NCBI GenBank assembly: GCA_030272585.1
Contig: BSYQ01000007.1
Span: forward strand, 3,972,001 to 4,036,000
Length of the DNA stretch: 64,000 nucleotides
Direction of reading: 5' to 3'
Source: Bryopsis sp. KO-2023
Lineage: Eukaryota; Chlorophyta; Ulvophyceae; Bryopsidales; Bryopsidaceae
Shown here piece after piece: positions 33,701 through 44,900 of this stretch. Position 1 is the first letter of the stretch; every line of letters starts with the position of its first letter. A program made the translations under genes and the position numbers. The notes below the pieces were generated by a model. The model made no database searches. It was given only the letters and a program-made list of their open reading frames with translations, and had not been told where the DNA came from.

Positions 33701-34849
33701 CGAAAATTACATTGTTATTATTATTATTATTTTTTTTTTTTGGCGGGGGGGTGTACAAATAATCCTATACGTACACAGTTCATGCACAAAGTCTTCAGTT
33801 TCCCTCATGTTGGATTGGATTGAGTTTTTTTATTGGTTCTAGATCTGAGATCTGGGGTTTGATCTTGATCTCGATCTCGATCTCTATACAGCACGTGGCG
33901 ATATGATAAGCTGGGAAAAAAAAAAACAGGCCAACCTGAATATCACTCTTGAGGATCGGGGTAATATCGGTGAACCGATAATCTTCATTTCTGGTGGTCG
34001 GCATGTAGAGGGATGGCAACACCCCCAAGCATGTCTTTCGGAGCTCATCCAGTCTGGAAAAAAACAACAGAGGGACCAGGATCATGCACAAGAAGCATCT
34101 TCTTCTGTTTTTTTTCTTTTTCCCCTTGTTCAGCTTATCCGATTGTTTTCCCGAAACCATATATTTGCATCCAATAAGAATTATATGTTGACATTTCTTT
34201 CCTCTTCTATTTTTCCACCTGCCCCCACACTCACTCTTCTGTACCGTCATCTGCCACACATCTTTGCAAGAGCTTCGCAACAAATTTGTCGTGCACCTCA
34301 GGCACGCTCGTCGTCTGCACCGACTCGTTGAAGGACCCAGCACCAATCGGCTTCAGAGTCCTAGCCCCTCCCACTCTGCGAAAACACCCCCTCCCCGCAC
34401 TCCATTTCGGTACGTTCACCAGCACACCTTCCAAAATACGCACCCAAACAAAACCGAGTCGACCAAAATAGCTCACTAGACAGGAATACAGCGCAAAACA
34501 CGCTGCGATGAAAACAGCCTGGTTTTGTTCGATTGGAGAAGGACCCCCGCCCCCCCGTCCTGCAGCTCACTCTATCACTAAAGCTGCTGGGGGACGTTTT
34601 ATGTGTGTGAAAGAATAACCGCAACACACCTCTCGGCGCCAGCGCAGCCGGTGTCGTCGTTCGATAACCAACTTGTGGATGCATGGTGGCAGCTACCTTC
34701 GCAATGTTAAGTCCATGCACTGCCTCAACGTGACGATGGCCCCCCTTTCTTTGTAACACACCGTACGACTCGGACGAACAGAAGGACCCAATTTCGCAAA
34801 TTACGAGAGCCGACAGAAAAAGGGAAAAAGAAGGAAACCTTTTTGACAT
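30707..34849 (-). CDS. sufD: SufD, plastid Fe-S cluster assembly scaffold component
   Basis: Minus-strand exons: first exon from ATG 34849 (donor not fixed), an exon ending 34235, then 34053-33936, 33463-33287, 33179-33047, 32597-32290, 31797-31624, 31322-31150 and 30854-30707 (stop). Most borders are phase-consistent. SufD landmarks are RNEDYRFTDITPIL near the N-terminus, FSVLNGA, a beta-helix centre with VLVFCGEA, THLVLS and LTRHDVGI, the conserved KTDAGQLSRNLLI, IIADDVKCTHGCAVSDL, and a helical end (ARRALVYSFGAEVI). It works in the SufBCD complex. The first exon encodes a hydrophobic signal peptide (FLSALVICEIGSFC) followed by a basic, Ser/Thr-containing transit-like stretch, which indicates a complex plastid. 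Confidence 0.88.
31488..31590 (+). repeat. Two-copy ~54-bp tandem repeat in a SufD intron
   Basis: The unit CCGAAAGGAAGC(T/C)GAT followed by TTATGCTCAT and TGTTTATCCTCTTCC is present twice with few changes. It lies in the intron between exons 31797-31624 and 31322-31150. Confidence 0.8.
32918..33020 (+). repeat. Two-copy ~51-bp tandem repeat in a SufD intron
   Basis: The unit TGATGTCG, ATGTTTCAAAACT, then GCAACGTGTG is present twice at about 85% identity. It lies in the intron downstream of exon 33179-33047. Confidence 0.8.
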
Positions 34850-34893
34850 TGACAGGTGAGGAACGAGGGGGTGCGGTCAATCAAAAAAAAATT
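34850..34893. promoter_or_regulatory. 44-bp gap between two divergent start codons
   Basis: Only 44 bp separate the ATG of SufD (34849, minus) and the ATG of the predicted gene on the plus strand (34894). If both starts are right, the promoters must overlap the genes or be shared. Confidence 0.35.
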
Positions 34894-35483
34894 ATGGATG
34901 ACGTAGTGATCACGAAACGCATAGTCGTCAAAAATGGGAAAGCCATGGCGGTGCCCAGCGGGGGCTGCAAGGCGTCGCCCCCTGAACAGCGATCCGCTCC
35001 TGCAGGATCGAGGATTCGCGACTTGCCCCCCGCTTTCATTCTGGACGGGAAGCTCTATGACGGGCGGGGGGAGGAGGTCGATGTTGGCGGCGAAGGCGTT
35101 GGGAGGCGTTTCAGAGTGATCGATTGCACGAGGTATGTACAGAGTAACTCGCCTGTCTGATGTTTTTGTATCGCCACTCGTCATTCGTGAGGATGGAGAG
35201 CCCCCCAGCGTGCCTCCAGCACCTCCAGCAAATGATCGCGCAAGCTACAATGCCGTTGTGTTGAAAACTGCCGATTTTGGGGTGTGTTGCATGCGATTTT
35301 GGCTTGCTGTTCAGAAAGAGAGCGATGGAAGGAAAGAGAGCGTTATCAGGGGCGAGTGCTGTCATGAACCGGGGCCCAGAAATGAAGGAATGCGTCGACA
35401 GTGGGCCGATGGTCCCCCACCACCACCCGATGGCCAAACTGACAGATGATCAAATGCAGTCCAACTGGGACATGCTGAACTAG
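34894..35483 (+). CDS. Predicted small gene of unknown function, three exons
   Basis: Exon 1 34894-35132 begins MDDVVITKRIVVKNGKAM and ends phase 2 at AG/GTATGT. Exon 2 from 35192, after a 59-bp intron, encodes a Pro-rich stretch then ASYNAVVLKTADFG. Exon 3 follows the TTGCTGTTCAG acceptor at about 35315. Its frame is ambiguous: one choice ends at 35449, the other at 35481-35483 with a His/Met-rich tail. I do not recognise a family. Support is the charged, stop-free exon 1 and matching splice phases. Confidence 0.4.
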
Positions 35484-36372
35484 AAAAGGTCGAAAACATT
35501 TTCAACACGATTGCGTGCTTGGGACTTGTCTCGAGCACTCAACATTTGAACAGAGGCCAATGTACAGAGGGTGAAATCTAGTCAATTTTGGATTGTGCAT
35601 TCATGTGGTCGTGTGTTTAATTACAGAAACTGTGCCAACATTTCTTTCTACTTTCAAATCAACGATTCTTCTGTGCAACCCTGGGGATCGACCCCACGGT
35701 CTTGATTGACAACTACTGAATCTACTGAATTTCATTGCGATCCATCGATTCTTACCCACCGACTCCACAAGGGAGATCACTGTGTGCAAAATCCATTCCT
35801 GGTTTTCAGGGCTCCACTCTTTTTTTTGTTGGTTTTCTTCCTTTACCCTCGTTCCTTTCTCCTTTTTCTTGTGAAGGCTGAAACGATACTCCTGAAGGCC
35901 CAACAGAAATTCCTGGATGTGCTGTTGTGGATCGCTTGAGCTCACCTGTAATACTTTCAATCATTAAAAACAAATCAACACAGTGCCCTGCACTGTTGTG
36001 AGTGGCTGGAGGGCAACAGTCTCCTAAATTTTCAGTAGAAAAACTAACTGGATTTCTTTTTTCCGATTTGAGAAGCGGAGGTTCAACTGAAGACCCAAAC
36101 CACCAAATAGATTCCGTTAAACCCGACATTTATTTTCTGAGGAGACCGGAGGTCGGTCGGCACAGTTTCGTCCCTCATCAAAGCGTCAACATCGGTTTCG
36201 TTTCTTCGCCTCAATAATCGTCCGCTTCGTTTCGAACTCCAGCGAAAAACTAATTTTTTATTCGGGGGGGTGGATTCTTTTTTTCAACGGACTGCGGTCT
36301 TCGAACAGCGAGCGCCGAGCGACGGATCGTGTTTAAGACCTAACTGCCAGACGCTCTGCGGGGCCATTGACG
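35484..36372. other. Spacer before the CDPK gene
   Basis: Contains the CDPK promoter and leader. A minus-strand segment at 35945-35820 preceded by an ATTACAG acceptor could be one exon (SSSDPQQHIQEFLLGLQEY), but no continuing gene was found. Nothing else is recognised. Confidence 0.4.
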
Positions 36373-37890
36373 ATGGGGAATTGTTGCGGAAAACAAAGCG
36401 CTGCGAAAGAGAAACTGAACGAAGAGGGGCCAATCCAACAGAATCCTGGCGAATCGACGGAAGCCACCCAGCAATACGTGCCACCGGATCAAAAGTCGTC
36501 AGAGAAGGCCAGAAAGGGAAAGCCGGGCTCGAACATTTTGGGCAAAGACTACGCAGAGGTGCTGGCCGTGTACGAATTGGGTAAAACGCTGGGGAAAGGT
36601 CAGTTCGGCACCACACGCACCGCCGTCCGGAAAGACAGCCAGGAGTTGTTCGCGTGTAAGACGATTTCCAAACGAAAGCTGAAAACCGAAGAGGACGTGG
36701 AGGATGTCCGAAGGGAGGTTCAAATCATGCACCACTTGGCGGGCCACGCCAACATCGTGAAAATCATTGAGGCTTTCGAAGACAAGCACCACGTGCACCT
36801 GATCATGGAAATATGCACTGGCGGGGAGCTGTTCGATAGCATTATCGCACGGGGGCACTACTCCGAATACGATGCGGCCAATTTGATCAGGACCATGGTG
36901 AAGGTGGTGTCGCATTGCCACAACATGAATGTCATTCACAGGGATTTGAAGCCGGAGAATTTCCTGCTGTCCAGCTCCAAAACCGATGCCGAGCTGAAAG
37001 CCACAGATTTTGGCCTTTCGGTGTTTTTCAAGGACAAAGAGATGTTCACTGACATAGTGGGGAGTGCGTTCTACGTGGCTCCGGAGGTGCTCAGAAGATA
37101 TTACAGCTTCGAAGCGGACATCTGGAGCTGTGGGGTGATTCTGTACATTTTGCTGAGCGGGGTGCCTCCCTTCTGGGGGGACACCGAACAGCAGATTTTC
37201 GACAGCGTTTTGAAAGGCGAACTGGATTTTGAGAACTCCCCTTGGCCGGAGATTTCCGATGCCGCCAAGGATTGCGTGAAGAAAATGCTGGCCCTGAATC
37301 CGAAGAAACGAGCCTCCGCGAAGGAAATCTTGATGCATGAATGGATGAAGGAGAACGGTATTGCCAGCACGAAGGCTTTGGACAATGCGGTGCTCACGAG
37401 AATCAAGGGTTTCACCGCCATGAATCGGCTGAAGAAGGAGGCCCTGAAGGTCATCGCTTCGAATCTCCCTGCGGACGAAATCGCCGGGCTGCGCACGATG
37501 TTCGAGTCGATGGATACCGACAAGAGCGGGACGGTGACGGTGGAGGAACTGAGGCAAGGGATGAAGAGAATGGGGACGAAGATTCCGGACAAAGAACTGC
37601 AAGCGATCATGGAGGCCACCGACGTGGATGGCAGCGGGTCGATCGATTACCAAGAATTCCTGGCGGCCACGATTCACATGAGCAAGATGGAGAAGGAGGA
37701 GCATTTGATGAAGGCGTTCGCTCATTTCGATGCAGACGACAGTGGGTACATCACGAAGGACGAATTGGAGGTGGCTTTGAAGGATTTCGGGGAGGTGGGG
37801 AACATCGAAGAGATTCTGTCGGAGGTCGATAAAGATAACGACGGTCGAATAGACTACGAAGAATTTTGCGCCATGATGAAAGGAAAGTGA
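36373..37890 (+). CDS. CDPK: Calcium-dependent protein kinase (CDPK), intronless
   Basis: 505 codons. The start MGNCCGK gives Gly2 for N-myristoylation and Cys4/Cys5 for palmitoylation, so membrane anchoring is likely; this decides the start over an in-frame upstream TTG. The kinase domain (~57-320) has GKGQFG, the ATP-binding Lys in [21 protein letters not shown] and APEVL. The autoinhibitory junction (~320-370) is followed by four canonical EF-hands: [36 protein letters not shown] and [12 protein letters not shown]. Ca2+ binding relieves autoinhibition. CDPKs occur in plants, green algae and alveolates. It has no introns, whereas most larger genes here have many. Confidence 0.97.
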   Translation: MGNCCGKQSAAKEKLNEEGPIQQNPGESTEATQQYVPPDQKSSEKARKGKPGSNILGKDYAEVLAVYELGKTLGKGQFGTTRTAVRKDSQELFACKTISKRKLKTEEDVEDVRREVQIMHHLAGHANIVKIIEAFEDKHHVHLIMEICTGGELFDSIIARGHYSEYDAANLIRTMVKVVSHCHNMNVIHRDLKPENFLLSSSKTDAELKATDFGLSVFFKDKEMFTDIVGSAFYVAPEVLRRYYSFEADIWSCGVILYILLSGVPPFWGDTEQQIFDSVLKGELDFENSPWPEISDAAKDCVKKMLALNPKKRASAKEILMHEWMKENGIASTKALDNAVLTRIKGFTAMNRLKKEALKVIASNLPADEIAGLRTMFESMDTDKSGTVTVEELRQGMKRMGTKIPDKELQAIMEATDVDGSGSIDYQEFLAATIHMSKMEKEEHLMKAFAHFDADDSGYITKDELEVALKDFGEVGNIEEILSEVDKDNDGRIDYEEFCAMMKGK

Positions 37891-38705
37891 ACGAACGAGT
37901 CGATGGATGGATGAGATATGTAAGACTGGGATTCTTCAGGGAGGGGATTGAAATATGTCCCCGAGGCGAGCAATTTTTTTTTTGTTCGGCTGTTGGGTGG
38001 AGGGTGAGGGGATGCTGTGAGCATTATAATAGATCAGGGGAGAGTGTATATCGCTTGGGGTGGGGGGGAAAGTGGTTTGGGTGGGTTCTTTTTTTTCTTC
38101 TGAAGGAAATGCTTCGTTGAGGTGGGGGTTTCTGGAAGAAGAAATGTATTATTGAGGGTTCATTTTCATATAGACAGCTATTCTGTGCACTTCGCCATTT
38201 CTGCTGATCCGTGGATTTCAGCTTCTTTTGAAAAGGAGGGTGAGGGGATGGACAGGAGAAAAGAAAAAAAAAACACAAAAAGAAGGGATTCTTTTTTAAT
38301 CGTGTCTTTTTAATCGTTGCTGCCTCCAATGGGTTTTTATCTAAATCCAGCCAAGATCTGCTGTCGGCAGTGCTTGTGAAAAACGCTCCTGCAAAAAAAC
38401 GCTGGCAAAGAAAACGCTGGCAAGAAAAACGCTGACGAAACGCTCGATGTGAAGCATTTCTGAACCACACACAAAGACGCTCCACAAAAAATGATATGAT
38501 CGTTCCAGCAAGGAAATTTCTGTCAAGCAACACACGATTCGCACGATTTCCTCCAACCTCGTGATCACCTTTTCCTCGTTTTTTTTCAACTGTCAAATTT
38601 GCCGTTCTCTCTATTTCTGTTCAGGTTTTTGGCTGTGTTGGCCGTGGTGGACCCGTTCCTTAAAACGCTAGCGAAGAGTGGAAGGTCGAATCAGCTCTGG
38701 GGAAA
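37891..38705. other. Spacer between CDPK and the PARP-like gene
   Basis: No gene is recognised. It holds a short degenerate tandem array of AAAACGCTGGCA-like units at about 38384-38446. Confidence 0.5.
38384..38446 (+). repeat. Degenerate ~15-bp tandem array
   Basis: About four units of (A)nACGCT(C/G)(C/G/A)(T/C)G follow one another: AAAACGCTCCTGC, AAAAACGCTGGCA, AAACGCTGGCA, AAAACGCTGACG. Confidence 0.7.
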
Positions 38706-41150
38706 ATGGACACGGACGATTCCAGCGAGTACAACGAAAGCGAGACGTGGAGCGCGGAAGAGTATCAAGCAATGGACGCGGACCCGACCGTGTCGAGATC
38801 CGACGAGCTGGATTCTTGCACCGTGCAGGAGGAGGTCACTGACGCTTACGAATTTCTGGAAAGCAGGAACGTCAGCGCCACGCTGAACGAGGCGACGACT
38901 ACGTCGGTCGATCTCACGTTCCCCGTCGACTCGGGTCTGCGTGGGGTGTTGCGATGTGGTCCGACGTTCACGTTCGTGGCGAGACTCGTCAGCCTCGTCG
39001 CTCCCCCTCACATCGGCATCCGCGACGAGCGTCTCGGCGTCCTGTGGACCGGACTGGATTGCGACCGAAGCTCGTTGCGATTCGTGAAACCTCTGTTAAC
39101 GTGCGTCCGTAACGACCTCGAAATATTGTGGCTGAAAGACAGCGACCCGGCGCGAGCACAGAGGGTGGTGTGGGAGCGGATCAGCTTGTTGGGTGAAAAC
39201 TACGAGGGGGTGTTCGAAGCGGGCGACGACATGTACAAGGCCCAAACGGTCAGGAACATTGTTTACCACGAGGTGATTTGCTCTAGTCGGAACGTGGTCA
39301 AGAGGGTGGTGGAGGTGGTGGCTCATAACATGAAGAATTTTTCGCGGAGGTGCTACCTGTGCGGGTCCAGACATCTGGAAGCGAACAGAGACGGACTTCC
39401 TTGGGCATGCTCCAACGATCTGTGCAGGTAACCCCCCTTTATTTTTGCCAGTTCCAGTGTGAGAAAAAGTGTTTAATTTTTAGTTATCTGGTTGTAAAAC
39501 CAAAATAGCCACAGCATCCCAAGTCAAGATTCCTCTGTCATTCAAAAAAAAAAGAATAGCCGAAATATCAACATAAGAAGCATGGAAAAGGTTGGCACAT
39601 AGCAAGTGGTGCAGAACTTGCATTCTGCCGTTGCTTTTGCCCCAAAATTTTGAGCTGGTTCGTTTCGAAACTAAGATCGTTTTGCTGCACATCCACCAAT
39701 GATCTGCCTTAGTTTTTTTTTCCCACAAAAATGGCTCTTTCAACACCCCCCCCCCAAAAAAAAAAATGGACCAGAAATTCCTTTCAAGTTACTAGCTCCC
39801 CCACATGGGTTCGTGTGAAAGCCATCATATACCTCTTGTCGTTGGCTTCACGGACAGATTTCGAGTTTGCGACGAAACCAATGGTGTTTTGTTTTCCCAT
39901 CTTCGGCAGCGCCCGGAAGCCATCGAGCTGTGCATAATTTTGGCGCTCAATGCTGCATCGGACCATCGAGCGGAAAACGTGTTCATTCCAAAACCCCTGG
40001 GGTTGAGCCCTGCCGAAATCACAGAAGTGCTGCAGAAACTGCCACCGGTGTTCGACATGAAGGAGTGCAATTCGGAGTTTGAAGTCCGGCGATTCTTGAA
40101 CGAACAAGATGGAAGGTGAGGGGGGACTGCACATTTCTTTGCTATAAAAAAGTCATCCATTCGGTCGGTTTTTGTTTCGCTGGTTAGAGTTGTTCGGGAG
40201 GAATCCGGACGGGTTTCACGTGTTGATTTTTTCAGCCTCGATGTTTCACATTTGAACGAAACCATAACAGCAATGATTGTCAAGGCATGTGAATTCTTAG
40301 CGGTCGATGCTTGCTTGATTTCCAAACAGGTGCTATGGAATTTGCTGTTGGCTGGTCATGAACATCCCCTACTACATTCAATCATCGTCTATGGAAGAGA
40401 TGCTGCAGGAATCGTGGAGCCCCACCAGCCAGAAACTGCAAATTCCTGAAGAGACGGACAACAAGTATTTGGGAAGCCTCATCGGCAAGCCGGGGAAAGT
40501 TTTCAGAGTGTCAGGATGCTTCACCGCGATGGCCAGGCAATTTCAAGCAAATTTGGAAAGCTTCGGAAGCAGTTTCCTGTTTCACGGGTCGCCTTTGCAA
40601 AACTGGTGAGCGGAATTAAGATTAAAAAAAATAATAAAAGATATATTTACCCATTTTTATTTCAGTTCTTTTCGTTTCCTTTCGTTTTTTGTTTTTGTTT
40701 TTTTTTTTTGGGGGGGGGGAGGGGGCTGCAAAACGGGGTGCAAGAATCAAATGTACAGTGAACCTAACCTTTTTTTTCATGTGTTGACCAAACTCCTCTG
40801 TTTGTTTTTCTTGTCCAAATACTGTCAGGTACAGCATCTTGAAACACAGCCCCCGAAACATGAGCAGACATCGTGACTTCAAATTGCACGGGGCGATGTA
40901 CGGAGAAGGCATCTACATGACAGATTCTTTCCACTTGGCGACGTATTACTCATGCAAACGCTCCACCACAATTCCCTGGAAAAATTCGGAATATTTCGAT
41001 GACATCGATTTGGTGGCGGTGTGCGAGGTAGCCGACAAGGCGGCGTCCAAGGATATTAGGGAGCACGGAAAATATTACCTGTGCATTGCCAAAGAAGCCG
41101 AAATCGTCAACGTGAAGTTCTTGATCGTGGTTGCTAGAATATTTGGATGA
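38706..41150 (+). CDS. PARP6/8-like ADP-ribosyltransferase
   Basis: Inferred exons are 38706-39427, 39858-40115, 40236-40329, 40409-40605 and 40829-41150, all in phase, giving about 530 residues. The acidic N-terminus is followed by a region with a Cys-rich element (RRCYLCGSRHLE then ACSNDLC), as in PARP6/8. The catalytic domain has FLFHGSPLQNWYSIL (His of the triad), HGAMYGEGIYMTD (Tyr) and VAVCEVADKA. The usual third catalytic Glu is not seen; the equivalent strand reads VKFLIVV, as in mono-ADP-ribosylating members. Likely role: mono-ADP-ribosylation of proteins, substrate unknown. The short intron at 40330-40408 is the least certain junction. Confidence 0.85.
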
Positions 41151-41807
41151 GAGGGAGGTGCTGATGTTGGGAATTTATCGAAATCGAATTGTAGAGAAAG
41201 GAAAGGGGGGGGGGGGGAGAGGGGGGACAAAGCCTCCGATGAAGGAGGGGGAAAAGCTGTCTTTCTCGGATGCATCCGATTATTGAGGGATATGACTGAA
41301 AAGGTTTAGAGGATTGGTGTGTGTTGAAAAAGATGCATTCGTTTTTGAGTTTGGGGTTCGGGGTTTTGGGTTGAAGATGTTGGATCGGAGGGAAGGAGGC
41401 GGATAAGATTTTATTTTTACTTTTGGTGATGGTATTGCTTGGGATGTGATGAGGTGTACGAAGGGATTGTCCAGTCAGCTAGCTCTCAGGAGGGGAAAAG
41501 GAACATCTGGGGTGGAAATTGGGGTTATGTAAATCATTCGAACAGGAAAATCATCTCGAAAGAGAGCTGGTGGTTGCAAAAGGAACTGTGAAGGAGACTA
41601 CTATTAGTTGAATCATAGATGTCCTTGGCTCAGGTTGATCCTTTCACATTTCATTTCTCTTTCTTTTTTGTGCCGAGGGGGGAATAATCTCTCCCCCCCC
41701 CCCAGATTCATCACTAATCTGCGAGTATAATGGTTTTAGTGATGGTTTCGAATATTTTCCGTGTCTGCTCAGCAGTGTATTTTGTTCAATTTCGCTGGCC
41801 CAAAAGT
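41151..41807. other. Spacer between the PARP-like gene and the LTR element
   Basis: Purine-rich 3' flank of the PARP-like gene with G runs (41206-41225). It ends in GGCC-containing repeat sequence that hosted the LTR insertion. No gene is recognised. Confidence 0.5.
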
Positions 41808-41811
41808 GGCC

Positions 41812-41982
41812 TGTTGGGATTTTGATTTCAGAGCAGCCTTAATTTCTGTAGATGTGAACTAAATTAGTTGATAAGAGGAGAGATCTTGAAGTATAAGTTT
41901 GAAAAGTAGGATTGTGTCCGGGAACAATTTTCTGTAAGAAAAACACTTGTTCGAAAAAAGGCTAAGGCTGGCGATATTAACA
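41812..41982 (+). repeat. 5' LTR (171 bp)
   Basis: Starts TGTTGGGATT and ends GATATTAACA, so the outermost four bases are inverted repeats (TGTT/AACA). It is very short for an LTR. The last base is also the A of the ATG of the polyprotein. Confidence 0.95.
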
Positions 41983-44900
41983 TGGTTTCGGAGCTTGTGT
42001 TATCACTACTCCTGATATCCGCCTTATGCCAAGCCTCGGCGTATCCACTCGTGTGGAAAACACCCGCCACTTCTGAAAAAGTCACGGCCATTCAGAAATT
42101 GGTTGAGGAGTACGAGAGCCTGGGTTACGAGACAAAAGAAGATAAGGAGAAAGTTTCACTTATACTCGAAGCGGCCCAGAGCTTAGTTTGGGAACGAAGG
42201 AGACGAAAAGCACGAAAGGAGGAACCTCCGTTGTTCTCACTGGAATTTCTACAGACAGTAGAAAAGATACGGTTGTTGACGGCTCGCCTGAAGCATCGAT
42301 CTGCAGACTTGGGCTTGCTGGGGCTGGGACTTACCACCAGCATGTTAGCTTCTTACTCGTTGAAAGTCGCCAAAGTATTGTGGAGGACCTTGTCGGACTG
42401 GCGAAACAAACGCTCACCAAGCGTGTGGGCGGCGGAACATAAGCATGGAGGAAAAGACTTTCGAGCTAAAGGAGGAAACCGACGTGGGTTAAGTCAGGAA
42501 GACATGGAGCTGGTGCGCCGGCTTTGCACTCTCCTCAACACGACTACACCACCGGTTTCGTCGGCAGAGATGAGTTCCCAAGAGGAATCGAACCCCAACT
42601 CAGCCAGTGGGAACAGCGGACCGATTACTTACAAGCAGCTTAGAGTAAGGATAAGGTTGGGGGAGGACCCCAAGCTCCACGACGTGTTGGTCGACTCTGG
42701 ATCTACTGTAAACGTTTTACCGTTGGCTTACGCTAAACGAAACGGACTTGGAATCCAGCCGTCTACTCTTTCTGAGCTGTCGGGGTTCAATGGAGCGAAG
42801 GAAAAAGTCGTTGGGGTGATACCCATTTCGATAACAGTGGGACCTTGGGAGAGTAGAGAGTCCTTTGTGGTTGCTGCCTCCGCTCGTCAGATAATACTGG
42901 GTATGCCTTTCCTGAGCCATAGGCAATTGAGCGTGGACTGTTTAAAGGAGTGCTTACGGAGTGTGGACGGAAAAACAGTGGCCTGTCATGTGGTCACCCA
43001 CCCAGTGGCAAGCGCACCACCTATCGCTGAAGCCGACCTGCCTCTTCAGGCACTTTACCCACCCCTTGTGGAACCTCCTCACGCTGAACACGTTGGAAAT
43101 GGAGGGGAGGTGTCGACTGTTACTCTGTGTGCTGAAGATTATGATGGAGATGGAGACGGAGACGGAGACAGAGACAACTCGCAGACGTCTGGCCAGGACA
43201 CAGTGGAGGCCACGGGACCTATTATTTCGACTACCCCTCCTAACTCTGATCCCTCTACTTCTATTTCTGTCAACACTCCTACGATCGAAAACAAACTGGA
43301 CACTCCACCCTTCGAGCTGGCACTGGTATCGAAGACAGCAGAACAGGAAGTTCCAGCGCAGGTATTGGACGACAGGATCACGAGGATGGAACAGGAAATG
43401 ACGGCAGCAGGAGTCAAGGCCACGGAGGTCACGCATTCGGCACTGGAGATCACGGCAGCAGGAGTCAAGGCCAAGGAGGTTATGAAGTCGGAACAGGAGT
43501 CCACGGAGAAGGGAGATACGTCGTCGGAACTGGAACCTGCAAGCGACACAACCAACCTTTTCCGACACCAGCCACTGGTCACTGTGTTCACGGCAGCAAA
43601 CAAACGGAATCAAGCCAAACGACTTCGCATTTATCAAGGACGCATATACATACCTTTGGGTGGCTCGGTTGTCCTGGGACCTCGGATGTCAAAGACGATC
43701 ATCCCTCCTTTCCGCATCACAGGAGAGGGAATCTGCGGGGTGATACCTATAGGGCAAATCACAAATGTATTTCACACGATCACATTGGGAGGTAATGGAG
43801 CAGTCAGAGTCCAAGTACACAATATGAGCCAAGAGAGTCGTATGCTGACAGGGAAACTTTGCTTAGCTGCAGTACTTCTGAAGAAAAATACAAGGGTGAC
43901 ATGGATCAGTGAGGGAAGTTTGTCTATGATTGAGCATCAATTGGATCAGCCCACTTCTCTGGATACGAAACAAAACGAGTGGAATATGCCTATTTCGGAC
44001 TTGGAAAAAGAATGTTTCGAAGGGGAAGGTGGATGTAAAGGTGCATTGGAGTATGGGACAGTTTCAGCACTACCACTTACCCACAGTTCATCAGCTCCTT
44101 CTGAGGTGAATCCTACTTCAGTTCGTGGCTCCTCCTCTTATACACGATCGCTTGGGTCAGGCCTGGAGACAGGATGTTTCGCAGTTACACCAACCCTTCC
44201 TGCAATCTTGGAATGCACACCTGACACAGCAAAGGACATATATGGAGCAATAAGGACAAAAGAGGACAGTACTACACATCAGCCCATGGTGCATGTTCTG
44301 GCATACGAAATGGAATCACATCAGTATACAGTAGGAACTGTTTCAGGAGAATCAGTTGGAGAATTGCAAGGAATGTATGGATTATCGGAATTCACCTTCC
44401 AGGGAGTTCCCTCTCCTCCTCCAGCCCCAACGATTCCCCACTTGGAGGGCAGTTTACAGCCTTCCCTGGGAATTTCTTCTGAAAACACTGGATTAATTTC
44501 TGGAAAGAAAGCAGTACCTTCTGCCGCTCCTGGATTTTCGAAAAGAAGTGCTGGATCATCAGAATTCACCTTCCAGAGAATGCTCTCTCCTCCTTCAGCT
44601 CCAACCACTCCTCACACAGAGGGCAGTTTACAGCTTTCTCTGGGGATCCTTCCTGAAAGCTCTCGGGTCAGTCTTGGAAGGGAAACACAAGAAGATCTTA
44701 CTGCAGCTCCAGTTGCACACCATCAACATGCGACTGCAACATTTATGGGAGAATACGAAGAGCATGTGAAGACAAACCTGAATGGGCCTGCAGTTCCACC
44801 TCCAGCTCCAGCAGCTGCTCAGCTCCCCTTGCGAATGGATAAGGACACCTGTGGAAAAACAAAGGAAAAGTCGGGAACCGGGAAGACCGAAACACAAAAC

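Noticed and set aside
35600..35960. Possible minus-strand exon starting SSSDPQQHIQEFLLGLQEY
   Set aside because: A good acceptor precedes it, but no second exon, start or family match was found, so it is not annotated as a gene.
36499..37725. 408-codon open frame on the minus strand
   Set aside because: It is the mirror of the CDPK coding sequence; the His-rich product has no family features.
42954..43637. Arg/Ser-rich minus-strand frame in the LTR element
   Set aside because: Antisense shadow of the polyprotein linker region.
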